Shown: positions 1 through 6,090 of the stretch, piece after piece
How positions within the stretch are numbered: position 1 is the stretch's first letter
Layout: each line of letters starts with the position of its first letter
Assembly (NCBI GenBank): GCA_023421115.1
Contig: JAEZUI010000199.1
Coordinates: 1-6,956, forward strand
DNA length: 6,956 nucleotides
Direction of reading: 5' to 3'
Origin: Bacillota bacterium
Lineage (GTDB): Bacteria; Bacillota; Clostridia; Acetivibrionales; Acetivibrionaceae
Notes under the pieces: model-generated
Seen by the model: the letters and a program-made list of their open reading frames with translations, nothing else
What the model was told of the DNA's origin: nothing
Databases searched by the model: none
Translations under genes and position numbers: made by a program

Positions 1-828
1 GGTGTAACAATCGTAGCCAGATCAATTAAGGATATTTCTAAAGCCGTCGAAGACAGTGCAATAGCAGTTAGTAACGTTAGTACCTATGTTTCAGATTCAT
101 CCAAAATAATTAACGAAACATATTCCATTTCCAAAGAAGTAGAAAAAGAATTTAGATCAACATTTGAGACCTTATCTGTTGGATCTCAGAAAGCTGATGA
201 AATGATGCAGCATATGAGCATTATGAGAAGCACAATTCATTCTGCTGTCGCAGCTGTTACAGAGCTACAGGAAAAAATGGATATAATTGATGAATTCCTT
301 AAAAGTATCACTGAAATTGCTTCCCAGACAAATCTGCTCTCCTTGAACGCATCTATTGAGGCAGCAGGAGCAGGCGAATCAGGTAAGGGCTTCACCATTG
401 TTGCTGAGGAAATACGAAAACTGGCAGAACAGAGCTCCCAGACGGCAAAAGATATACATAATATAACTATTAAAGTACAAAACACCACTCAAAATGCTCT
501 CAAAGAAGTTCAAAAGGGAAATTCCTCTGTTGAAGAAGGCACTGCTAAGGTAACTGATGTTATGCAAATATTTGGCACCGTTAAGAACTCTATTGATTCA
601 GTAAATAATAAACTATATATAGAATATGAAATGATGGATAAAGTTGCTGACCGTTTCAACAATATGCGGGAACAATTGGAAACTCTGGCGGCAGCATCAG
701 AAGAAAATTCAGCTAGTACACAGCAGGTACTAGCTATGACAATGGTACAGGACGATGCTATAAAAAAGACCGCAGAAATGATTAAGCAGATAAGGGAGTT
801 AGGCCAAACTCTGAAAGATCAGTTTTAA
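1..828 (+). CDS. Methyl-accepting chemotaxis protein, C-terminal signalling domain (5' truncated by window edge)
   Basis: The reading frame is open from base 1, so this is the last 275 residues of a longer chemoreceptor. The sensory, membrane and any HAMP segments lie outside the window. The fragment is a long heptad-rich antiparallel coiled coil. The conserved hairpin that contacts CheA and CheW is at about residues 107-141 (key stretches IASQTNLLSLNASIEAA and GKGFTIVAEEIRKLAEQS). The return helix carries a typical adaptation (methylation) region with EENSAST around residues 233-239. By family knowledge, such proteins form trimers of dimers at the inner membrane and control the CheA kinase. 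One oddity is that the arginine normally following EAA at the tip is glycine here (residue 123). No CheR-binding pentapeptide ends the protein; it stops at LKDQF. The family is certain; the ligand is unknown. Confidence 0.95.
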   Translation, partial: GVTIVARSIKDISKAVEDSAIAVSNVSTYVSDSSKIINETYSISKEVEKEFRSTFETLSVGSQKADEMMQHMSIMRSTIHSAVAAVTELQEKMDIIDEFLKSITEIASQTNLLSLNASIEAAGAGESGKGFTIVAEEIRKLAEQSSQTAKDIHNITIKVQNTTQNALKEVQKGNSSVEEGTAKVTDVMQIFGTVKNSIDSVNNKLYIEYEMMDKVADRFNNMREQLETLAAASEENSASTQQVLAMTMVQDDAIKKTAEMIKQIRELGQTLKDQF

Positions 829-870
829 CTCCATCAGGCTTACCAACACCAATGCAAGAACCGATAATTT

Positions 871-904
871 CACCCTAAATAATTATGGTGTTATTACTTT
901 AATT
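871..904 (+). terminator. Weak hairpin after the chemoreceptor gene
   Basis: CACC (871-874) can pair with GGTG (887-890). After one C/T mismatch, TAA pairs with TTA around an ATAA loop. A T-rich but interrupted tract follows (TTATTACTTTAATT). It sits 42 bases after the chemoreceptor stop, so it may be a weak terminator. The stem is short and the U tract is poor. Confidence 0.3.
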
Positions 905-920
905 CTTATGTAAACCTTAA

Positions 921-967
921 GAGAAGCACTATTACCAAAAATACTTATTAACTTGCTTCTTATTTAT
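921..967 (+). terminator. Second candidate terminator hairpin after the chemoreceptor gene
   Basis: AGAAGCA (922-928) is perfectly complementary to TGCTTCT (954-960), extendable by one G-T pair, and is followed by TATTTAT. The 25-base loop is long for an intrinsic terminator. With the hairpin at 871-890 it could end chemoreceptor transcription before the convergent genes. It is a sequence observation with modest support. Confidence 0.3.
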
Positions 968-974
968 CACTAAT

Positions 975-1184
975 TTAAATAGTTTTTGTATTTGCTCCAC
1001 TTTGTATTGTATCATGCTCATATATTCTAGACTCATCTCCCCAAGGATGAATGCCCTTTCCTATATACACCCATCCATACCTCTCATAATATCCATTATG
1101 GTCAGTAGCAAGATATACTTTTTTGTAACCCAGCTTTGCCGCTTCTATCCTTCCATGTTCTAAAAGTTTAGACCCTAATATTAA
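975..1184 (-). pseudogene. Remnant of a GNAT-family N-acetyltransferase (C-terminal part only)
   Basis: About 60 to 70 residues resemble the second half of a GNAT acetyltransferase. They show GSKLLEHGRIEAAKLGYKK (the end of the acetyl-CoA-binding motif A helix), then VYLATDHNGYYERYGW (the motif B strand and the Tyr-rich segment), then a tail of the form RIYEHDTI and a TAA stop. The first half of the fold is missing, including the strand before the acetyl-CoA pyrophosphate loop; GNAT domains usually need about 140 residues or more. The open frame runs on upstream to an ATG at 1229, but that extension (MCLWFFLFAFLYSQK) is a translation of the U tract and stem of the rtcB terminator. It is therefore not a credible N terminus. 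There is no plausible ribosome binding site. I read it as a decayed or deletion-truncated gene, not an active enzyme. Confidence 0.7.
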
Positions 1185-1197
1185 CTTTTGGGAATAC

Positions 1198-1250
1198 AAA
1201 AAAGCAAAAAGAAAAAACCACAGGCACAAGCTTTTAAGCCTATTCTGTGG
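1198..1250 (-). terminator. Intrinsic terminator of rtcB
   Basis: Read on the minus strand, CCACAG (1250-1245) pairs with CTGTGG (1223-1218). An alternative register pairs CCAC/GTGG plus AGGC/GCCT. The 3' arm is followed directly by a long U tract, TTTTTTCTTTTTGCTTTTTT (1217-1198). It lies about 85 bases beyond the rtcB stop. On the plus strand the same stem is followed by CTATTTTTAT, so it may also stop the convergent transcript weakly. Confidence 0.85.
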
Positions 1251-1335
1251 CTATTTTTATATTCATTAAGCTTATCTTAGATATCTATTTCCAATAATAT
1301 ATTTTCTTCCAATGTTTGAAATACTTATCACCAAA

Positions 1336-2520
1336 CTACTCCTCAGAAGCCTTAAAATTATATACAGGCTTAATAACCTTTTCAATTTCCACAGTATCCT
1401 TTATATTTGTCATGATCTCTTCCATAGGCTTATAAGCAAAGGGCGCTTCATCTAGTGTATTTAAAGATACAGATGTAGTATATATGCCATCCATGGACTT
1501 TTTAAACTCCTCTAGTGACAGTCTTTTCTTCGCTTGCTGCCTGCTCATCAAACGACCTGCTCCATGGGGTGCAGATTGGTTCCATTCAACATTGCCCTTA
1601 CCTTTTGCAATTATACTTCCATCCCTCATATTTATAGGAATAATCACTACTTCACCTTTTTTTGCAGATATAGCTCCCTTTCTCAGTACCATTTCATCAA
1701 GGTCTATATAATTGTGTATTGTAGTGAAACTGTCATCCACCTTAAAGCCCATCTCACGGATAATAACCTCAGCAATAGCTTTTCGGTTATACTCAGCAAA
1801 CTTTTGCGCTATACGCATATCATGCAAGTACTCTTCAAAGGTCTGACCTTCAACATAGGCTAATGCACTATTGATTTTGACTTTTTCCTTTTCAATTTCC
1901 TTTTGGATATCCTTCGCTCTTCCCTTTGCTTTTAGTTCTTGGATAATGACATCATTGCTTTTTCTAGCCCTTTCCTTTGCTGCTCTGTTTTGGTAGTATT
2001 CAGCAATTTGCTTTCCTAAATGTCTGCTTCCGGTATGTACAACTAAATACAACTTACCCTCTTCGTCCTTATTAATTTCAATAAAGTGGTTTCCCCCACC
2101 TAAAGTACCAATACTTAAAGACGCCCTGTTTAAGTCAACATAATCCCTGCATTTTAAGTCCTCAATTACTATATAATTCTTGTATTCATGGGGTGTCTCA
2201 CGCACATCAAATCCACTTGGAACAAAAGTTCTAATCACACTGTCAAGTTTTTTAAAGTCAACGCAAGTGTCTTTAAGCGTGCTGACAAACATTCCACAGC
2301 CTATGTCCACGCCAACTAAATTGGGGACTATTTTATCCTTTATGGTCATAGTTGTTCCAATTGTACATCCTGCACCAGCATGAGTATCAGGCATAATTCT
2401 AATACTGCTGTCTTTCGCAAACTCCTGATTGCAAAGCTCAAGGATTTGTCCGGCAGCCTTCTCTTCAATATTGTCGGTATATATCTTTGCTGTATTATAC
2501 TTCCCTTTGATTTCTATCAT
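1336..2520 (-). CDS. rtcB: RtcB-type RNA-splicing/repair ligase (3'-phosphate RNA ligase, GTP- and Mn-dependent)
   Basis: RtcB joins RNA 3'-phosphate or 2',3'-cyclic phosphate ends to 5'-OH ends through a histidine-GMP intermediate. The 394-residue protein has the whole RtcB signature in order: MPDTHAGAGCTIG (43-55), VGVDIGCGM (69-77, metal ligands D72 and C75), GTLGGGNHFIEI (138-149, N144 and H145), HTGSRHLG (162-169, H162), a conserved HNYID histidine (H269), and SAPHGAGRLMSR (316-327, H319 the guanylylated residue). All metal and nucleotide ligands I can map are present, and the length fits the compact bacterial form (E. coli RtcB is about 408 residues). The start has GGTGAG a few bases upstream and the usual N-terminal MIEIKGKYNTAK. 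Neither archease nor rtcA is adjacent. Flanking terminators make it monocistronic. In bacteria its role is usually tRNA or rRNA repair after cleavage, which is inferred here from the family. Confidence 0.97.
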   Translation of the reverse strand: MIEIKGKYNTAKIYTDNIEEKAAGQILELCNQEFAKDSSIRIMPDTHAGAGCTIGTTMTIKDKIVPNLVGVDIGCGMFVSTLKDTCVDFKKLDSVIRTFVPSGFDVRETPHEYKNYIVIEDLKCRDYVDLNRASLSIGTLGGGNHFIEINKDEEGKLYLVVHTGSRHLGKQIAEYYQNRAAKERARKSNDVIIQELKAKGRAKDIQKEIEKEKVKINSALAYVEGQTFEEYLHDMRIAQKFAEYNRKAIAEVIIREMGFKVDDSFTTIHNYIDLDEMVLRKGAISAKKGEVVIIPINMRDGSIIAKGKGNVEWNQSAPHGAGRLMSRQQAKKRLSLEEFKKSMDGIYTTSVSLNTLDEAPFAYKPMEEIMTNIKDTVEIEKVIKPVYNFKASEE

Positions 2521-2568
2521 AATCTCACCACATTCCTATTTTAACTCTCTAAAATCAAGTTCAATTTT

Positions 2569-2597
2569 AGTATACAAAAATAATTTACTTATTAAAA
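2569..2597 (-). promoter_or_regulatory. Candidate rtcB promoter
   Basis: On the minus strand, TATACT (2574-2569) is a good -10 sequence about 50 bases before the rtcB start. The hexamer 17 bases upstream is a poor TTTTAA. A separate TTGAAC (2564-2559) lies closer to the gene but has only a 15-base spacer to TAAAAT. The preceding terminator (2616-2655) means rtcB needs a promoter in this interval; the exact one is uncertain. Confidence 0.3.
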
Positions 2598-2615
2598 GAC
2601 AAAAAGCTTGCACAA

Positions 2616-2655
2616 TAAAAAAAGAAAAGCCAGAAAAACACCGTCCTGACTTCTC
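2616..2655 (-). terminator. Intrinsic terminator of the UPF0251-mrp unit
   Basis: On the minus strand, GAGAAGTCAG (2655-2646) pairs over ten positions with CTGGCTTTTC (2633-2624), including two G-T wobbles, around a 12-base loop. TTTTTTT follows (2623-2617). It lies about 100 bases past the mrp stop and just before the rtcB promoter region. The remaining gap, 2656-2752, holds only a small GAAGG-AG-CCTTC palindrome at 2689-2700. Confidence 0.8.
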
Positions 2656-2752
2656 TTTCTATTACAGTTTAAATTAGGTCTGACTTTTGAAGGAGCCTTC
2701 TTACTATTGCACTAATATTACTTGGCCCTTCTATAAAACTGCAACCTCTGTT

Positions 2753-3607
2753 TTACTCATCTACAGCTAAACTTTTCTCAATAAATTCAACTGCATCATT
2801 TAAATAATCATGGTTAACTTTATCAAACTCACCTTTATCGGATAACTCTGCAATTGCAGGGTCTATTGGCATCTTACCAAGAACCTTAAGATCTAATCCC
2901 TGTGCTACTGCATCAATTTTACTTTCCCCAAAAAGTTTTATCTCTTTTTCGCAATCGGGACACTTTAAGTAGCTCATATTCTCAACAACACCTAAAACAG
3001 GAATTTTCATTTCTTTCGCCATATTGTAAGCTTTTTTTACGATGAGTGATACCAAATCCTGTGGTGAAGTAACAATCACTATACCATCTAAAGGTATTGA
3101 TTGAAAAACTGTCAGCGGTACATCTCCTGTTCCCGGAGGCATGTCCAAAAACAGATAGTCAAGATCCCCCCAGATTACATCAGTCCAAAACTGTTTTACT
3201 ACACCGGAAATTACAGGACCTCTCCATATAACCGGTGATTCCTCATTTTCGAGTAAAAGGTTTACAGACATTACACTGATATTATTGTGCGTTCTTTGAG
3301 GATAAATGCCAAGTTCACTTCCTTCTGCTTTATTTGTAATACCAAACATTTTCGGTATTGAAGGACCGGTAACATCTGCATCTAAAATACCAACTTTATA
3401 TCCCTTTCTGCTCATCATAACTGCCAGTGTAGATGTCACCAAAGACTTTCCTACACCACCTTTACCGCTTACAACTCCTATAACACGCTTAATTCTATTA
3501 AGCTCATGAGTTTTTTCAATAAAGTCCTGCGGCTTGCTTCCACAGGTTCCTGATGAACATGAACTGCTACATTCTGTGCTATCGCACCCACAACCATTGT
3601 CATTCAT
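2753..3607 (-). CDS. mrp: Mrp/NBP35-family P-loop ATPase, iron-sulfur cluster carrier
   Basis: This 284-residue protein is a deviant-Walker P-loop ATPase of the Mrp/ApbC/NBP35 group. These act as dimeric scaffolds or carriers that bind a labile 4Fe-4S cluster and hand it to apo-proteins. Visible motifs are the Walker A GKGGVGKS (48-55, with the signature K49 as well as K54), the switch region DADVTGPSIP (76-85), Walker B FLDMPPGTGD (153-162), and CPDC (216-219), the dimer-interface CXXC that holds the bridging cluster. The first 22 residues add five cysteines (C6, C8, C13, C17, C22), recalling the N-terminal ferredoxin-like site of NBP35 but with different spacing. The bacterial DUF59 domain found in many Mrp proteins is absent. 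AGGTGA precedes the ATG. The gene follows the UPF0251 gene by 44 bases, implying co-transcription. Family assignment is firm; the client proteins are unknown. Confidence 0.93.
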   Translation of the reverse strand: MNDNGCGCDSTECSSSCSSGTCGSKPQDFIEKTHELNRIKRVIGVVSGKGGVGKSLVTSTLAVMMSRKGYKVGILDADVTGPSIPKMFGITNKAEGSELGIYPQRTHNNISVMSVNLLLENEESPVIWRGPVISGVVKQFWTDVIWGDLDYLFLDMPPGTGDVPLTVFQSIPLDGIVIVTSPQDLVSLIVKKAYNMAKEMKIPVLGVVENMSYLKCPDCEKEIKLFGESKIDAVAQGLDLKVLGKMPIDPAIAELSDKGEFDKVNHDYLNDAVEFIEKSLAVDE

Positions 3608-3651
3608 ATTTTCACCTCATAAATTTATTTCTATGTTGAACTATTCAAAAT

Positions 3652-4029
3652 CTATTTTCCAAGACACTTTTTGTACTCTTCACATTGTCCACAAGCTTTG
3701 CGCTTACAATTCCCATTATGCCTTCTACAGCAGGACCTATCTGCTGTATTTAACTCGTAGTGACCTCCACCTATTCGAATTATTTTGCCATGGACTATTG
3801 CATCCGCTATCTTTTTCCTTGCTGTATTTATTATTCGCTGGAAAGTTCCTCTAGAAACATTCATACTTTCTGCAGCAGAATCCTGTTCCATTTCCAAATG
3901 ATCCGAAAGTCGCAAAGCTTCAACTTCTTCTATGCTTAAGACCACTTCATCTTTACTATGTACTTGTGGATGAAAACTCGGATTGTCAGGTACAAACCCT
4001 ACCATCCTACACTTCCTTGGTCTAGGCAT
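3652..4029 (-). CDS. UPF0251/DUF134 family putative DNA-binding protein with cysteine-rich tail
   Basis: This 125-residue protein begins MPRPRKCR, the hallmark start of UPF0251 (DUF134). The middle (about 32-76) is a helix-turn-helix resembling sigma factor region 4, with SIEEVEALRLSDH and then SAAESMNVSRGTFQRII as recognition-helix candidates. The last 26 residues hold six cysteines (C100, C101, C108, C113, C116, C122) and a histidine, enough to ligate a metal or Fe-S centre; that is inference. I chose the ATG at 4029 over an in-frame ATG at 4059. GGGAG lies seven bases before 4029, family members start there, and the longer version would read through the promoter palindrome. The gene leads a two-gene unit with mrp. 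The family is of unproven function but is often found near Mrp-like and nitrogenase-cofactor-like (NifX/NifB-type) genes. A metal- or redox-responsive autoregulator is the simplest reading. Confidence 0.9.
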   Translation of the reverse strand: MPRPRKCRMVGFVPDNPSFHPQVHSKDEVVLSIEEVEALRLSDHLEMEQDSAAESMNVSRGTFQRIINTARKKIADAIVHGKIIRIGGGHYELNTADRSCCRRHNGNCKRKACGQCEEYKKCLGK

Positions 4030-4042
4030 CCAATCACTCCCT

Positions 4043-4064
4043 ATTATGTGCATATGCACACAAT
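4043..4064. promoter_or_regulatory. Palindromic operator candidate for the UPF0251-mrp unit
   Basis: The core TGTGCATATGCACA (4047-4060) is a perfect 14-bp palindrome. Flanking ATT (4043-4045) and AAT (4062-4064) extend it to 22 bp with one mismatched pair. It lies between the -10 region and the ribosome binding site of the UPF0251 gene, covering the expected transcription start, where a bound dimer would block initiation. Which protein binds is inferred; UPF0251 itself is the obvious candidate. Confidence 0.6.
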
Positions 4065-4094
4065 TATATTACACCTCTTTATTTGACTCGTCAA
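4063..4094 (-). promoter_or_regulatory. Promoter of the UPF0251-mrp unit
   Basis: On the minus strand, TTGACG (4094-4089) is followed after 17 bases by TAATAT (4071-4066). The consensus TATAAT (4068-4063) overlaps it at a 20-base spacing. Most of the promoter lies inside the 3' end of the upstream membrane-protein gene, so the UPF0251-mrp pair can be transcribed independently of that gene. Confidence 0.6.
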
Positions 4095-4920
4095 TAGGAT
4101 TTTCCCTATTAATCATGTATTTTTCCAATGTCGGAAAAGCATAAAAGTTTGTGATAAATCCAATAGTACTAACTGTAATTAAAGGGAACAATACAAAAGC
4201 TAAAACCGGTAGTACCAAAAAAAGTATTGTAGAAAGCACAAAACACACAAACAGAATACCTAGATTCGGAAAGAACTTTACAATTGAAAAAATTAAAGCA
4301 TTTTTGTAGATATGCTTCAATGAAAGGTTGAAAGTTACAAGCATGGGGTAAATATAAAAGTGCATCATTAAAAACAAAACCAAAACCAAAGATATAAAAC
4401 ATACAAACAATCCTACAATAATACTGTTCATCCCTGATTTTATCGAAATATAAATATCTGCAAGCAAAAAAATAAGGATCAAAAAATCGATTACAGATAT
4501 TAAAAAACCTTGTTTAAAGTTTTTTCCGGTATGTTCTTTAAAATCCGACATAATAAATGCATGTTCCTGTCTTGAATAATTTCGTAAAACATAAGTAAAA
4601 CCAGCTTGAGCGGGACCTGTTGTAATTACCGGAACACACAAAAACAACGCACTAAAAGCAGCAAAAGCTATAAAACTGAAGAGAGTTCCTCCTTCTTTTA
4701 AAAAGCCTTGCAAAGTGTTATAAGATAATCCAAATAAGAAATACACCAATAATAAAGCCGGTATGTTAAAAAATATAAACAATAGGTTGACTTTAATAAG
4801 ATCCCAAAACCTTCTTAAGTATATTTGAAAAAATACAATTATCTTTGACTTTTCAGGTTCCTCCTTATTAACGCCTGGCCCTGGCTTGTTATAATTTAAA
4901 AAGCTAAATAGATTCCCCAT
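4069..4920 (-). CDS. DUF624/YesL-like integral membrane protein
   Basis: This 283-residue, strongly hydrophobic protein has a polar N terminus of about 25 residues and probably five or six membrane helices: about 42-63, 79-100, 138-158, 166-190, 220-238 and perhaps 239-260. The segment GPAQAGFTYVLRNYSRQEHA (102-121) followed by SDFKEH (125-130) is the loop characteristic of DUF624 proteins such as Bacillus YesL. That family often sits near carbohydrate-uptake genes, but its biochemical role is not established. Length is somewhat over the usual YesL size of a little over 200 residues. AAGGGA lies about eight bases before the ATG. The stop is 39 bases from the UPF0251 start with no terminator between, so read-through into that unit is possible. 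No sugar transporter is visible here, so no substrate is suggested. Confidence 0.82.
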   Translation of the reverse strand: MGNLFSFLNYNKPGPGVNKEEPEKSKIIVFFQIYLRRFWDLIKVNLLFIFFNIPALLLVYFLFGLSYNTLQGFLKEGGTLFSFIAFAAFSALFLCVPVITTGPAQAGFTYVLRNYSRQEHAFIMSDFKEHTGKNFKQGFLISVIDFLILIFLLADIYISIKSGMNSIIVGLFVCFISLVLVLFLMMHFYIYPMLVTFNLSLKHIYKNALIFSIVKFFPNLGILFVCFVLSTILFLVLPVLAFVLFPLITVSTIGFITNFYAFPTLEKYMINRENPIDESNKEV

Positions 4921-4989
4921 ATATTATTTCCCTTCTTAGATTTTAATTCTCCCTCTTCATTATAAAAAAGGTTAAAACTTATTGAGTTC

Positions 4990-5018
4990 AATATACTATA
5001 TTTCATACTCAAGTTCAA
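4990..5018 (-). promoter_or_regulatory. Promoter of the DUF624 membrane protein gene
   Basis: On the minus strand, TTGAAC (5018-5013), a 17-base spacer and TATATT (4995-4990) make a good sigma-A type promoter about 70 bases before the start codon. A TTGAGT/ACTCAA inverted repeat (4982-4987 with 5007-5012) brackets the spacer and -10 and could be an operator. The gene can therefore be expressed apart from merR, which lies 157 bases upstream. Confidence 0.55.
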
Positions 5019-5077
5019 TGAATTTAGTGTATTTCCAAAAATGCCCTTATACAAAACTGATATATTAAAAAGCCTAC

Positions 5078-5941
5078 TCATAATTGCTCTATTTCCGGGA
5101 TCTTATTTACTATTTTTGAGCTTAACTCCAGCATTTCTTCATAATATTCATTATATGAAGGACTTAACTTCCTCATAGCAGGAACAAACACATCGTAGTA
5201 CCCGCTTGTCTCCCCAAATTTTTTGAACCATTCTTTGAATTTAGACACCAAAGAACTCTTGTACTCTTCAGACTTTCTAAACTCTACATATTTAGTTATG
5301 CTCCCCTTATTATTCTCCCAATATGTTTCAAAGTCATTTATAGCTGTTTGCATATTTAAGCTCATACTTTCAATCACTTCGTCATCCATGTAGGAATCAG
5401 CTTCCTTAAACATTTCCTGCAACTCTTCGGGAACAGCTATTGACTCCATATTATCTAAAAAGTTTATGATTATATCATACATATTTTTTTGTTCGTCGGT
5501 TTTTATAGGCTCATTGAGAAACCGTCCAAAATGAAAACTGATATAGCGACCGTAATATCCCGGAAAGGCTGACAGCAGCTTTTCCCTAATTGTCCATTTC
5601 TGATCTAGCAGATTAATTCTATCACTTATATCCTCACCTCGAACCATTTGTTCAATTAATTCTATTCGATCAAGTTTTGCTTTTGTTTGAACCTGCTTTG
5701 CATACTTAATTTTCAATAATACAGAATTCCTATCTTTGCTCTTAAGTACTTGCTTAATTTCATCAACAGTTAATTCAAGTTTCTTTAATAATGCAATTGT
5801 ATTTAATTGCTCAAGATCACCTTCTGTAAATTCCCTATATCCGTTTTCTTTCATTATCGGTGTAATCAAACCCTTGATCTGATAGTATTCAATTGCTTTC
5901 TTTGTCAATCCTGTAAGCTTACAGATTTCATTAATTTTCAT
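5078..5941 (-). CDS. MerR-family transcriptional regulator with large C-terminal effector domain
   Basis: The 287-residue protein starts with a MerR winged helix-turn-helix at residues 1-70: INEICKLTGLTKKAIEYYQIKGLI, then the GYREFTEGDLEQL wing and LLKKLELTVDEIKQVL. A coiled-coil dimerisation helix follows at about 75-102. The remaining 175 or so residues form a helical, aromatic-rich domain (for example AFPGYYGRYISFHFGRF at 125-141) that I do not recognise by name. It is not the short cysteine metal loop of classic MerR, and the only cysteine is C7, so metal sensing through cysteines is unlikely. An organic ligand, as in multidrug-type MerR proteins, is plausible but inferred. Two GGAGG boxes precede the ATG, the nearer five bases away. 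The downstream DUF624 gene and the divergent RNA promoter are candidate targets. Confidence 0.92.
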   Translation of the reverse strand: MKINEICKLTGLTKKAIEYYQIKGLITPIMKENGYREFTEGDLEQLNTIALLKKLELTVDEIKQVLKSKDRNSVLLKIKYAKQVQTKAKLDRIELIEQMVRGEDISDRINLLDQKWTIREKLLSAFPGYYGRYISFHFGRFLNEPIKTDEQKNMYDIIINFLDNMESIAVPEELQEMFKEADSYMDDEVIESMSLNMQTAINDFETYWENNKGSITKYVEFRKSEEYKSSLVSKFKEWFKKFGETSGYYDVFVPAMRKLSPSYNEYYEEMLELSSKIVNKIPEIEQL

Positions 5942-5967
5942 TTATTCCTCCACCTCCATATATATTT

Positions 5968-5998
5968 ATAATAACGTAACCCCTTAGGTAACAGTCAA
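5968..5998 (-). promoter_or_regulatory. merR promoter with 19-bp spacer and MerR-type operator
   Basis: On the minus strand, TTGACT (5998-5993) and TATTAT (5973-5968) are separated by 19 bases, the over-long spacing typical of MerR-controlled promoters. The spacer contains GTTACCTAAGGGGTTAC (5992-5976), a palindrome GTTACC-N5-GGTTAC with five of six pairs matching. This layout strongly suggests autoregulation by the adjacent MerR protein through DNA distortion. It is seen in sequence; the regulator match is inference from adjacency. Confidence 0.75.
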
Positions 5999-6019
5999 GC
6001 TTTTAATTTTCCCTTCATC

Positions 6020-6048
6020 TTGACTTTTCAACTTTTCTATGATAAATT
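6020..6048 (+). promoter_or_regulatory. Divergent plus-strand promoter driving the candidate non-coding RNA
   Basis: TTGACT (6020-6025), a 17-base spacer and TAAATT (6043-6048) preceded by TGA (an extended -10) make a good sigma-A promoter. It points away from merR. Its CTTGACT box (6019-6025) is the exact inverse of AGTCAAG (5993-5999) in the merR promoter, so the two -35 regions face away from each other 20 bases apart. No long coding sequence follows; the predicted transcript starts near 6055. Confidence 0.65.
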
Positions 6049-6090
6049 ATACATATATTAACAAACAAAAGGATGGTTTTGATGTCGGTA

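Noticed and set aside
1484..1863. Plus-strand ORFs opposite rtcB
   Set aside because: They are antisense shadows of a gene with complete RtcB motifs, with no ribosome binding sites.
2571..2700. Short repeated CTGACTT words and GAAGG/CCTTC palindrome near the mrp terminator
   Set aside because: Too short and too few to call a repeat array; one copy is simply the terminator arm.
4030..4059. Longer start for the UPF0251 protein at 4059 (adds ten residues)
   Set aside because: The extension reads through the operator palindrome, lacks a ribosome binding site, and is not part of the family, whose members start MPRPRK.
4896..5081. 61-codon minus-strand ORF whose ATG overlaps the merR stop (ATGA) and whose end overlaps the DUF624 start
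   Set aside because: The ATGA overlap suggested translational coupling. However, there is no good ribosome binding site, the composition is low complexity, it resembles no family, and it contains the DUF624 promoter and ribosome binding site.
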